NCBI GenBank assembly: GCA_024233975.1
Contig: JACKOX010000004.1
Coordinates: 62,001 to 126,000, forward strand
DNA: 64,000 nt
Source: Rhodanobacteraceae bacterium
GTDB lineage: Bacteria; Pseudomonadota; Gammaproteobacteria; Xanthomonadales; Xanthomonadaceae
Reading direction: 5' to 3'
Shown here: in pieces, positions 19,301 to 25,270 of the stretch
Numbering within the stretch: position 1 is the first letter of the stretch
How the letters are laid out: each line of letters begins with the position of its first letter
Notes under the pieces: model-generated
Told to the model about the DNA's origin: nothing
The model's input: the letters and a program-made list of their open reading frames with translations, nothing else
Databases searched by the model: none
Position numbers and translations under genes: made by a program

Positions 19301-22206
19301 CCTACTTCGTGGCGCCAGACACCTTCACGGTGGCTGCCACGGTGATTGATGCCGGCAGCGATACGGATGGTGTGCCGACCTACGCGGCGGACAACCTGTC
19401 CACCGACGTGGTGCTGGCCGATCCGGATGTCACTCTCGATTACGAAGGTCCGTTCGCCACGCCGGAATCTGCGGCGCTGGTGGGCGTGATCGTCGGTGAG
19501 CCGGTGTACTTCCGTTCGAGGCTTGAGAACCATGGCATCGATGACGTGGCGGACAGCGTGTATGCACCGTTCAATCTCACGGCGGATTACAGCCTGACCG
19601 CGAGCGATGTCAGCGTGCTGTGGTGGCCCGCTAGCCCGACCTGCGGAGCCTCTACGCCCGGAAGCGCGATGCCGTTGACGCTGACCGAAGATGGTTCTGG
19701 TGGCCTGGATGGTGTCGTGGGTGCACCGAGCTTCACCCTCAATGGCGGTGAAGTGCTGGAGGTCTGCTACGAAGTGGTGTTCGCGCATGTCGGCGTGTAC
19801 TCGACAGCAGCGGAGATTGCCGACTCGGGTGCCGATACCGATGGCTTCACGACCTATGCGGCGACCAACCTGTCAACGGTGGTGGGTGCTGGAGACGCGA
19901 CCATCGTGCTCAGCGACCTCGGTCCGATCACCTACGACGGCAACCAGCACGCTGCCACGGCGACCGTCACGGCTACGGCCAGTGGCGACTCGCTGACCGT
20001 GACCGTGGACATCACCTACGACGGCAACGCTACTGCACCGACGGATGCGGGCAGCTATGCGGTTGTTGCGACGGTGAACGATCCCGACTGGGAGGGCAGT
20101 GCCAGTGGAACGCTGGTAATCGATCCGGCATCGGCGACGGTCAGTTTCAGCGACCTGAGCCACGTTTACGACGGCAGTACCAAGGCGGCGACAGCTACGA
20201 TCGATCCGGTGGGCGTGACCGGTCTCAGCCTCACCTACGCGCCGGTTTCGGCGCCAGTGAATGTCGGCAGCTACGACGTGGCCGCCACGCTCAGTAACCC
20301 GAACTATGTGCTGACCGGAACCATCATGGCGACGCTGGAGATCACGCCTGCTGCTTCGGGCATCAATGTCGATGGTACGACTGTCACCTATGACGGCATG
20401 CCGCACGCCGCGACGGTGACCAACCCGAATGGTGAGGCCTACACGATCAGCTACGTTGGCACCGATGTGACCTACGGTCCGACCAGCCTGCCGCCGATCC
20501 ATGCGGGCAGCTACGAGGCGACCGTGACCGTGACCGATCCGAACTACTCGGGCGGGCCGTTCACGGCAGCGGTGATCATCGATCCGGCCAATGTGGACGT
20601 CACGTTGGAGAACCTGAGCCAAGTCTATGACGGCAACAACAAGCCGGTCGGTGTCATGACCACACCTGCTGGCGTGGCCGTGTCGCTCAGCTATGCCGGA
20701 ACCGAGGCGGATGGTGATCCATACGGCCCCAGCGCGATCGCGCCGAGTCAGGCGGGCAGCTACTCCGTGGCTGTCGCCAGCGACGACACGGATTACGTGC
20801 TGGGAATCGTCACCCCGCAGAACCCGGCGACGCTGACCATCGCCAAGGCGACGGCGGTGATCAACTTCACCCAGCTGAACTTCGTTGCTAACGGCGGACC
20901 GCAGGCGGTGCAGTACACCGTGTCGCCTTCGGGCGTGGGCATTGCCTGCGTGGAAACCTATACACCGCCGGGTGACAGCACCATTCCAGTGGATCCGGGC
21001 AGTTACCAGGTCGATGTGGCCTGCTCCGGCCCGAACCATGAAGGCAGCGCCAGCGCGACCATGAACATTGCTTCCGCTCCGGCGGCGACATTGGAAATCG
21101 TGGGTGCCAGCAGCTTCACCGGCATTGCCGGCGCAACCTTGCCGAGCCCCGGCCCGACCGTGCGTGTGCGCGACGGCAATGGCGATCCGGTGGAGGGTGC
21201 CAGTATCGCCTTCAGCATCACCGCCGGTGACGGTTCGTTGACGGGTGCGGTGGTTGCAACCGACGTCAACGGTGAAGCCGAAGTGGGTGGCTGGACGCTG
21301 GATGCGGACTCGTCGGCCAGCAATGGTATGGAGGCGGAAATTGTCGGGCGCGCTGACATCGCCGCCGTGGCCTTCACGGCAAGCGGCGATGAGCAGGCCG
21401 ACCTGTCCATCTCCAAGACTAGCGACACCACCGCCATGCGCAGTGGCGACAGCGTTGACTACCTGATCACGGTGGACAACGCTGGACCCAGCAACGCGAC
21501 TACCGCGGATATCTTGGACGCTCTGCCGGTTGAGCTGGATGCCAGTAGTGCAATCTGGATCTGCATCGGCGGTGGTGGCTCCAGCTGCGCTGTGATGAAC
21601 GGCAGCGGAGACGTGGACGTCGAGGTCTCAATCCCGGTTGGCGGCAGCGTCACTGTGCTGCTCAGCGCTACCGCGCAGTTCGATAGCGCGACCGGTATCG
21701 ACAACACGGCGATGGTGGATCTCACCAGTGGCGACGATCCGAACAGTGCCAACGACCTGTCGACCTGGAGCATCGGCATCCTGCCGCCGCTGGAGCCGGC
21801 CATCTTCAAGGACGGTTTCGAAGGTGATCCCGCGCCACTGTCTGCCGTGACCGGTGGGACGTCCCTGCTGAAGTTGGGTATGGATGGCGCCGGGCTGGTG
21901 GACGGGGCCTCTCCGGCTACTTTGCTGGGCATTCCCGGGTCATCCGGTGACACCAAGGTGGTTGTACGCGCCTTCCGTTCCGGTGAGGACTACTGGCTGA
22001 GGCTGGAAGGCCGCGACGCGGCTGGCAAGGCGATCAGGAGCGAGTGGATGCGCACGACGGCATCGGATTCGTTGATGTTCGGTTGGCAGTCAAAATCCGG
22101 GGCGACCGACTTTGTGGTTGCCAGTGAAACCGATGCCGTAATGCTTGGCTTCGATCGGGTTTCGCCGCTTGTCGTGCAGCCGGAAGTCGGTATCACGATT
22201 CACTAG
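10336..22206 (+). CDS. Giant secreted multidomain protein (DUF1566, Ig-like, beta-helix, MBG, DUF11-like)
   Basis: A 3956-residue protein. ATG 10336 is preferred over ATG 10330 because GAGG at 10324-10327 is correctly spaced only for it. Order: signal peptide (1-20); DUF1566 domain (about 25-170) with a candidate variable region at 130-171; an Ig-like domain (185-285); long right-handed beta-helix tracts (about 300-1230, 1350-1720, 1865-2620) opened by repeated 'AAxDxAxxGxxVxLxxGxY'-like motifs; an Ig-like insert near 1240-1330; three related repeats starting near 2746, 2887 and 3032 with '(D/Y)xxGPxA'; five MBG-like repeats (3188-3580) each with 'YDG'-type starts; a Big_1-like and a DUF11-like domain (3585-3810); then FKDGFEG and a 130-residue tail. 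It probably acts outside the cell as an adhesin or matrix protein. No catalytic motif is seen. It ends at a strong terminator. Confidence 0.9.
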   Translation: MNLRSLLFLSLLSAAAPLAAQTCPAGNPMTAPDSRYTMSEPVAGEVVVTDTETGLIWKQCREGQSGAGCATGSATTMDWSAALTAANGSSFAGFDDWRLPNIIELQSLVETGCYDPAINVTFFPAALGAYWSSSSSAINAAFAELITFDKGYSDAGRKSNYGSVRLVRGGQLLDTFAAEDWTAAVASSTTLSSINPGQSYVGQSVTVSFSVSGDTPTGTVTISSDVDGDLAGCTAVGIAGGSCAVDAGVLTVGMHQFSAHYSGDAGNLPSDSTNVAHRVVQPVVLYRDDGMPLRAGKGAATSKALIAVGSYPTVAAALAAASAGDIVELGADTYLESDLHVTVNNLTVRGNATAESDMNPWTREPVSFIDGSGAATPLITVDGGVTGAVFEDFELRNVNNKCLFASGGNNGLRVERMRLDDCLGGSADGAAYVQGPVDNVQFIDNEVLASSARGLLIWNGFKTNIVFDGNYVHDMVGCCAIELQDGTASGVQVTGNRIERSPDNAIGLVGLSGGSGAPFNGANLIANNFILNAGRFGIEVKLPNGSGLDSGDGSIVVEGNSIYLTSTPDADFDGTLDGALVPGIVQWRPAEVRDLAGIAVMRRSVADANNVDVPTGVVVRNNTVGGYQQNNGASSSTGFGIVLGGVKHTVFNNTLLQNDVGIQRQAGHTPYCDFTADPPPQAGACDGNQNNVADDFFGRDNSQLTCVAIGSNTYGGSIIATSRDVVAGSGVLIENSVLNSTTGLGYCSLQAAIDDPLTLDGHTLVLGPNTYAERVLVNKELTLQGAGNDDSGMDPVTTIRAPDDDGAGGVAVITVRAQNVHIDNLLVVVDFDEAGQGIRAESSTSPAFNSDGLDIAGVRLRGTRTGDCVSPGNACAFSYGLRNAIQINPHPSATYAPGPVAFAASVTGSVIESDLPEHRFRAGIDARNVGLLARGNDIVSINHDVFVLAQPAGQTVTIGGADINDAAQRNTFRGFGVAYYDPSAAGAAVIQNNRFTAAADLANNTAPIGAGDWSAMRLIHNNVGQTVSVTGNEFSGYERGVLIENFPGVTLSGNSFAPLAGSSTFQHVRLSNKELFSGAAPAPIPGSLTLTADSNTFNGSGGTAVYLLNDNAQLPADADHYGSITFSNSVFDGALGNYFELSPLTCVSTNDAGCPLKPVYDNAIGNNPANGTPVAPFGGDVDATTGNTFGGVAPSAMDYAQYQDTQSRTYHNDPNAPETPTAPASMGIVNYGFASNLIPTTTTVVSTSPNASAIGAPVTVTVNVVNDLNAVPAGSIAVTAADSAGCTIVSYPASNSCIIAGFSAGGVKLVNAAFTPSDTTNQASNGSASHAVTFDPGTTVPIDPAPMPTPTDNDYTRIDNAIQAAGPGVIIELSGEFNWTEPNAYASWELGSDGMPGTDDDWSSKLPAGVGNVTLRASAPGNAGIQGNEGNAPGDFAAFIYSGSMNQGWTFENLTVRGFDVAFAMFGSGAEGLNGTQYLNNRIEIGPDSDDDYANYGIYSGFGEQQTVAGNEILIDISGTDGDPMGDNSRAVAMQIGDSCNVDCFDGLLISSNTITVSGVPGSIPARVIGIWENAVDVNSSIHIEDNSFAGSGDLGDGVENNNQTGIIASTQSNGARLSAVTGNTVSGAAFGLRSQLPAYGHYVGSSDPLTIEGNTFLDNGTALRLHAAYPNAGRYTLRANRIFGNVTGLFAERADDLPLPGAPGYGGDELPSIIDADDNWWGCNAGPSDADCDPVVIESEGVPADDPAQLTLGSWLQLRAAATPVMVVPPAASAIGVDLVSSSDGVTVATAFPDGTGVSLVTSKASFNPPAPFATSSGAVATDLEGLTSGIAVMNATLDNQSIDFYAMVAGPVTVNDNVDGGETLPAGATCAAPDFNSIQAAVDAVPDGTVILVCPGTYIEGDTGAGVNLTIAKPVGLLGAQTGIDARGRTDVGASIIVPAVANPALAYAGNDALSVIDIQTGGVVLDGFVIDGDNPGITTGLPMGSADPDVDSGIWAFGDYIAVTNNVIRNLVYAGFEGYNYDSAHPARQGNLFQQNWVHNLDAPSSWGIGVVLLWNYYADVSDNLFEDVRIGIQTNYFFKEAPFPTEARIADNSIEATRLGIYHNFHTASGGSQSSPFTLSGNSITANANPAGTGPWGGVFIQSLYQASTVVTIGNTVDGSALAGSGRLRVGYFAGLIRSSEASNTAIDGGSVSGVDFGVLATDGAYYAGAVDDMLVRNVAFSDVAIAAIGVEDTDLAGVETVDNSVQLTVGTGNSFAGDVVQHGSLSGPNGHIEYAPGAPLLQRMLVRAAGNGHRDTLPDSSGNVRTVSPGTIDDAIADAAIGGTVTLEAGEFPQNVVVNKSVTVQGPFAGTPGHDAGRDGTGESVLNPATGRALRVLADGVTVDGIAIDDVNDTAISSGQNFGGPSANVLIVNNRVTNVHSGSGLYTNGPAPAVSNWTVQDNLFSNIEDPIGSGVNLWKVNGGLISGNVVEQAAWGGIQTNTGNDVEISGNTIADTGHNGINVAASSNVRVFNNAVSNANTSASAEEAGLTLYGGSSNVAFYCNAVTGGTNAFSTNSGIAAPLSGVSVYHNALQAASSVSHNLDTGAFAVGSNWYGGGSPSVVGIEAGNALVADPLLASPIGSADCGDNTPVELVLYPASGTPQSADLNQPFANPLRVRVQDALGGAVMGDTVSVAAPGSGASALLTPTAANGSLPNLVSDYNGVVEVTAIANGFAGTYDVVADHASNDVAFELTNVALQQVQFDLNGPVAGVEVGDDVAYTGFIGNDNPNVTENVYIHLDVSATVASLDPADIVFCVIDPMPPGNCIPLVWTDNGSTLSLDFTDLSGFPITAPYSFLHNFRAVFGEAGVYSVNAQVIGATSGTVYASDMLSTEVIAQHAGITLDINGPVAGVEKDVPTAYSASLSNEAADVADNVLVEFVLTRIDNGGDIGTGDVLVEYDTGGGVYAPIPLSDDGNQLTGLFGPPGGFALPSGYSATTALRVTYFVAPDTFTVAATVIDAGSDTDGVPTYAADNLSTDVVLADPDVTLDYEGPFATPESAALVGVIVGEPVYFRSRLENHGIDDVADSVYAPFNLTADYSLTASDVSVLWWPASPTCGASTPGSAMPLTLTEDGSGGLDGVVGAPSFTLNGGEVLEVCYEVVFAHVGVYSTAAEIADSGADTDGFTTYAATNLSTVVGAGDATIVLSDLGPITYDGNQHAATATVTATASGDSLTVTVDITYDGNATAPTDAGSYAVVATVNDPDWEGSASGTLVIDPASATVSFSDLSHVYDGSTKAATATIDPVGVTGLSLTYAPVSAPVNVGSYDVAATLSNPNYVLTGTIMATLEITPAASGINVDGTTVTYDGMPHAATVTNPNGEAYTISYVGTDVTYGPTSLPPIHAGSYEATVTVTDPNYSGGPFTAAVIIDPANVDVTLENLSQVYDGNNKPVGVMTTPAGVAVSLSYAGTEADGDPYGPSAIAPSQAGSYSVAVASDDTDYVLGIVTPQNPATLTIAKATAVINFTQLNFVANGGPQAVQYTVSPSGVGIACVETYTPPGDSTIPVDPGSYQVDVACSGPNHEGSASATMNIASAPAATLEIVGASSFTGIAGATLPSPGPTVRVRDGNGDPVEGASIAFSITAGDGSLTGAVVATDVNGEAEVGGWTLDADSSASNGMEAEIVGRADIAAVAFTASGDEQADLSISKTSDTTAMRSGDSVDYLITVDNAGPSNATTADILDALPVELDASSAIWICIGGGGSSCAVMNGSGDVDVEVSIPVGGSVTVLLSATAQFDSATGIDNTAMVDLTSGDDPNSANDLSTWSIGILPPLEPAIFKDGFEGDPAPLSAVTGGTSLLKLGMDGAGLVDGASPATLLGIPGSSGDTKVVVRAFRSGEDYWLRLEGRDAAGKAIRSEWMRTTASDSLMFGWQSKSGATDFVVASETDAVMLGFDRVSPLVVQPEVGITIH
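10723..10848 (+). repeat. Candidate variable region 2, inside the giant gene
   Basis: The block YWSSSSSAINAA to VRLVRGGQ of the N-terminal DUF1566 domain. It is the same length as 9810-9935 and shares 23 of 24 bases over the last eight codons, including the rare codons CGA and GGA. Behind it the two loci remain similar: CAG TGA ATT GAC in the small gene and CAG TTG CTT GAC here. The stop codon of a stand-alone DUF1566 gene may therefore have been lost when the giant gene formed. Variable regions normally sit at the 3' end of a gene, so an internal position is odd. Confidence 0.45.
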
Positions 22207-22233
22207 ACCGGCCTCGATTGAGCCATGTCGAAC

Positions 22234-22267
22234 GACGAGGCCGCAACAATGCGGCCTCGTCTTTTTT
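22234..22267 (+). terminator. Strong rho-independent terminator of the giant gene
   Basis: A perfect 11-bp stem (GACGAGGCCGC with GCGGCCTCGTC), loop AACAAT, followed by six T residues. It lies 28 bp after the giant gene's stop codon and before the convergent corA gene. Confidence 0.95.
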
Positions 22268-22299
22268 GCAATGCTGGGATTGCGTGCGTTTGTCCCGGT

Positions 22300-23292
22300 C
22301 TACAGCCAGTCTGCTCGCTTGAGGATTCGATAGGCGATGAAGCACAGCGTGGCGGTGCCGACGATGACGGCGGTATAGCCGAAGCGTGTCTGCAGTTCGG
22401 GCATGTTGGCGAAGTTCATGCCGTACCAGCCGGTGATCAGCGTCGGGATTGCCGCCAGGGCGGCCCAGCCGGCGAGCTGCTTCACGATCTCGCCCTGGTG
22501 GATGGTCACCAGCGACAGGTGCACGGAAAGCGCGGCGCTGAGCATTTCGCGCATGGCGTCGGTGGCTTCGTTGATGCGCACGGTGTGGTCGGCGACATCG
22601 CGGAAATACAGTCGGACCTCGTCCTGCACCAGGTTGGGATGCAGGCGCACCAGCTGGCTCAGGATGTCCTGCATAGGGGCCACGGCGAGGCGCATGGTCA
22701 TCAGGTCACGTTTCAGGCGATATAGACGCTCCACCGTGTCGCGGCTGAAGTTCTCGTCGAATACGGCCGACTCCAACTGCTCGGTGTCGTGCTGGAAGGC
22801 GCGGACGATCGGCTGGTAGTTGTCGACGATGAAGTCCAGTACGGCGTACAGCGCATAGCTCGGACCCAGCGCCAGCATCTCCGGCGACTGCTCGCAGCGT
22901 GTCCGTGCTTCGGCATAGGACAGCGAGGCGCCATGGCGGACGGTGATCAGGTAGCGCGGACCCACGAAGATATGGGTTTCGCCGAAGCCGATGCCATGAT
23001 CGACCCGCTGCGCGGTGTGCAAGGCGATGAAGAGACTGCTGCCGAACGCCTCGATCTTCGGACGCTGGTGTGCCTTGTGGGCGTCCTCGATGGCGAGTTC
23101 GTGCAGGCCGAACATCTCCTGGATGCGGTCGAGCAGCGCCTCATCCGGTTCGTGCAGGCCCAGCCAGACGAAGCCGGTGTCCATCTTGAGGCGCTCCGGC
23201 ACCTCATGCAGGCTGATGTGGCGGCTGTTTCCTTCCGCGTCGTAGTAGACGCAGTTCATCAGTCCCGAATCGTGTGGTGCAGAATCGTTCAT
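22300..23292 (-). CDS. corA: CorA-family magnesium/cobalt transporter
   Basis: A 330-residue protein starting at the ATG with GGAG six bases upstream; an in-frame ATG nine codons earlier lacks a ribosome site. The large cytoplasmic N-terminal domain (FVWLGLHEPDEALLDRIQEMFGLHELAIEDA) is followed by the long alpha-helical stalk and two C-terminal membrane helices. The first ends in the selectivity motif YGMNF (family GMN), and the protein finishes ILKRADWL. CorA channels import Mg2+ (also Co2+ and Ni2+) through a pentamer. The gene faces the giant gene and is followed by the AIM24-type gene's 3' side upstream. Confidence 0.95.
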   Translation of the reverse strand: MNDSAPHDSGLMNCVYYDAEGNSRHISLHEVPERLKMDTGFVWLGLHEPDEALLDRIQEMFGLHELAIEDAHKAHQRPKIEAFGSSLFIALHTAQRVDHGIGFGETHIFVGPRYLITVRHGASLSYAEARTRCEQSPEMLALGPSYALYAVLDFIVDNYQPIVRAFQHDTEQLESAVFDENFSRDTVERLYRLKRDLMTMRLAVAPMQDILSQLVRLHPNLVQDEVRLYFRDVADHTVRINEATDAMREMLSAALSVHLSLVTIHQGEIVKQLAGWAALAAIPTLITGWYGMNFANMPELQTRFGYTAVIVGTATLCFIAYRILKRADWL

Positions 23293-23363
23293 GGCGTGCT
23301 CCGGATGCGGCATCGCCATGATGCCGCATCCCGTTTCATCGTCGGAAATCCCCGTCCCGGCGA

Positions 23364-24371
23364 TCAGAAGCCGCGGTCACCTGAAAGGATGCCACCGAGG
23401 CCACCAAGAACGGAGCCTTCGCCCTTGCTGCCGCCGCGCTGGTAGGCTGCGGCATACATGCGGCCAGCCATGCGCGAGAACGGCAGCGACTGCAGCCACA
23501 CCTTGCCCGGGCCGGTCAGCGTGGCGAGGAACACGCCTTCGCCGCCGAAGATCATCGACTTGACGCCGCCCACCGCGCGTACGTCCATGTCCACCTGCTG
23601 GGTGTAGGCGACCACGCAGCCGGTATCCACGTCGATGCGTTCTCCGGCCGCCAGTTCGCGCTCCATGATGGTGCCGCCGGCGTGGACGAAGACCTGACCG
23701 TCACCTTCGAGCTTCTGCATGATGAAGCCCTCGCCGCCGAACAGCGCGGTCATCACCTTCTTCTGGAAGTGGATGCCGATGGACACGCCGCGTGCGGCGC
23801 AGAGGAAGCTGTCCTTCTGGCAGATGATCCGTCCGCCGAAATTAGACAGGGTCATTGGCACGATGGTGCCGGGGTAGGGCGCTGCGAAGGCGACCTTGGC
23901 CTTGCCGCTTTGTCCGGCGTGCGAAAACATGGTGGTGAACAGGCTCTCGCCGGTGATCACGCGCTTGCCGGCGCCGACCAGCTTGTCGAGGAAACCGCCG
24001 CCTTGGCCGCTGTGCGAGCCGTCACCGAACACGGTTTCCATCTGCACCACGGCGTCCTTGAACATCAGCGCGCCGGCTTCGGCGACGGCGCTCTCGCCGG
24101 GGTCAAGCTCGATTTCGACGAACTGCATGTCCTCGCCGTAGATCTTGTAGTCGATCTCGTCGCTGCGCGGCGCGCCGACAGCAGGCGGGGCCGGCATCAG
24201 GCCGGCGGCGGGCTTGTCCGCGGCGATCTCGGCGCAGCTCGCGATCGGCACCCACTCGGCATAGCCCTCGCGCCAGCAATGGCCGTTCGGGTTGGCGCGC
24301 GCTTTGGCGACGGCGGTGGCCTGGTCATAGGGGCCTTCCTGCTGGCCGTTGTAGCTGAGGAACCATTGCAT
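23364..24371 (-). CDS. TIGR00266/AIM24 family protein with N-terminal GYF_2-like domain
   Basis: A 335-residue protein. Residues 1-50 (MQWFLSYNGQQEGPYDQATA) form a GYF_2/DUF4339-like domain, which often precedes membrane or regulatory domains. Residues from about 75 on form the AIM24 (TIGR00266) beta-sandwich, with FVEIELDPGESAVAEAGALMF, GGRIICQKDSFLCAA and VHAGGTIMERELAAGERIDVDTGCVVAY. The family is widespread; the yeast member is a mitochondrial biogenesis protein and the bacterial function is not settled. It is near the corA and DUF533 genes, all on the minus strand, with gaps of 70-110 bp. Confidence 0.85.
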   Translation of the reverse strand: MQWFLSYNGQQEGPYDQATAVAKARANPNGHCWREGYAEWVPIASCAEIAADKPAAGLMPAPPAVGAPRSDEIDYKIYGEDMQFVEIELDPGESAVAEAGALMFKDAVVQMETVFGDGSHSGQGGGFLDKLVGAGKRVITGESLFTTMFSHAGQSGKAKVAFAAPYPGTIVPMTLSNFGGRIICQKDSFLCAARGVSIGIHFQKKVMTALFGGEGFIMQKLEGDGQVFVHAGGTIMERELAAGERIDVDTGCVVAYTQQVDMDVRAVGGVKSMIFGGEGVFLATLTGPGKVWLQSLPFSRMAGRMYAAAYQRGGSKGEGSVLGGLGGILSGDRGF

Positions 24372-24484
24372 GGCGGTCTCCTTGGTTGTCGATAGGCGGA
24401 TCGGTCGGATGGAGTCAGGTCATCGGATCGGGTCAGGCGTTGCCGTGATCCGTGACGGGTTTGAATTGGCGCTTCCCGGCGGGC

Positions 24485-25111
24485 TCAGTCCGCGCTGCCG
24501 GCAACCTGCTGCTCGAGCTCGTTACGGCGGGCCGGATCGAGGTTCACGCCCTGGGCCAACTGGTCGAGGAAAGCCTGTTCGGCGGGGTGGTCGAGGTCGA
24601 TGGCCAGCCGCGCGGCGAGGTAGACGCGTTCGCGCATGGCTGGCTGCGTGGTGGCAGTGATGGCGGCCACCGGCCACGGTGCCGCCAGTTCGCGCTGCAG
24701 GGCGGCGATGTCATCGGCATCGAGTCCGGCTTGATGCGCCCGCCCCAGTACAGCCTCGCGCTCGCTGTCATCGATATGCCCATCGGCGTTGGCCGCGGCG
24801 ATCATCGCGCGCAGCATCAGCAGGGCGTCCGCCTGGCGCTGGGCGCCGTCAGCCGGTGGAGCGGGCGGGGGAGGAGGTGGTGGAGCGGCGCTGGCGCCTG
24901 CAGGCATTGCTCCCGGAACGGGCGGCGGCGCGGCGCCTGTCGCGCTTGCGGTGGCCTTGGACTGCTGGCTGTAATGTTCGTAGGCGGCCATGGCGATGCC
25001 CAGCAGACCCACGCCCAGCGCCGCGCGACTGGCCGTCCTTCGGCCCCGGCGTCCACCGATTCCGAGGCCTCCGCCGATCACCTGTCCCAACAGACGTTCC
25101 GGGTCAAACAT
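24485..25111 (-). CDS. DUF533 (YebE-like, TerB-fold) membrane protein
   Basis: A 208-residue protein with ATG at 25111 chosen over GTG 25117 because of AGGGAG five bases upstream. The N-terminus, FDPERLLGQVIGGGLGIGG, is followed by a hydrophobic segment (RAALGVGLLGIAMAAYEHY), a proline-rich linker (about 58-80), and a helical TerB-like domain with DGHIDDSEREAVLGRA and LAIDLDHPAEQAFLDQLAQG. This is the layout of YebE/DUF533 inner-membrane proteins. The biochemical role is unknown; the family has been linked to envelope stress regulons in enterobacteria, which cannot be assumed here. Confidence 0.85.
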   Translation of the reverse strand: MFDPERLLGQVIGGGLGIGGRRGRRTASRAALGVGLLGIAMAAYEHYSQQSKATASATGAAPPPVPGAMPAGASAAPPPPPPPAPPADGAQRQADALLMLRAMIAAANADGHIDDSEREAVLGRAHQAGLDADDIAALQRELAAPWPVAAITATTQPAMRERVYLAARLAIDLDHPAEQAFLDQLAQGVNLDPARRNELEQQVAGSAD

Positions 25112-25270
25112 GCTCACTCCCTGGCAATGCGAATGACTGGCTGTCGAGGATATATGACGACGCGCACGGATTCGCCGTGACCGCGTGCCTTTCCGCCGCC
25201 GGTTACTGGCCGCAGGGCCGCGGAATTGGCATCATACGCGGCTCCACAAACCCGGCTAAGTGCAGGCATC

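Noticed and set aside
12862..21039. Long antisense open frames opposite the giant gene (for example 12862-13968, 18406-19788, 19873-21039)
   Set aside because: High GC with codon bias on the plus strand leaves few stop codons in antisense frames. The translations are rich in Arg/His/Gly, lack domains or starts, and lie wholly inside a well-supported gene.
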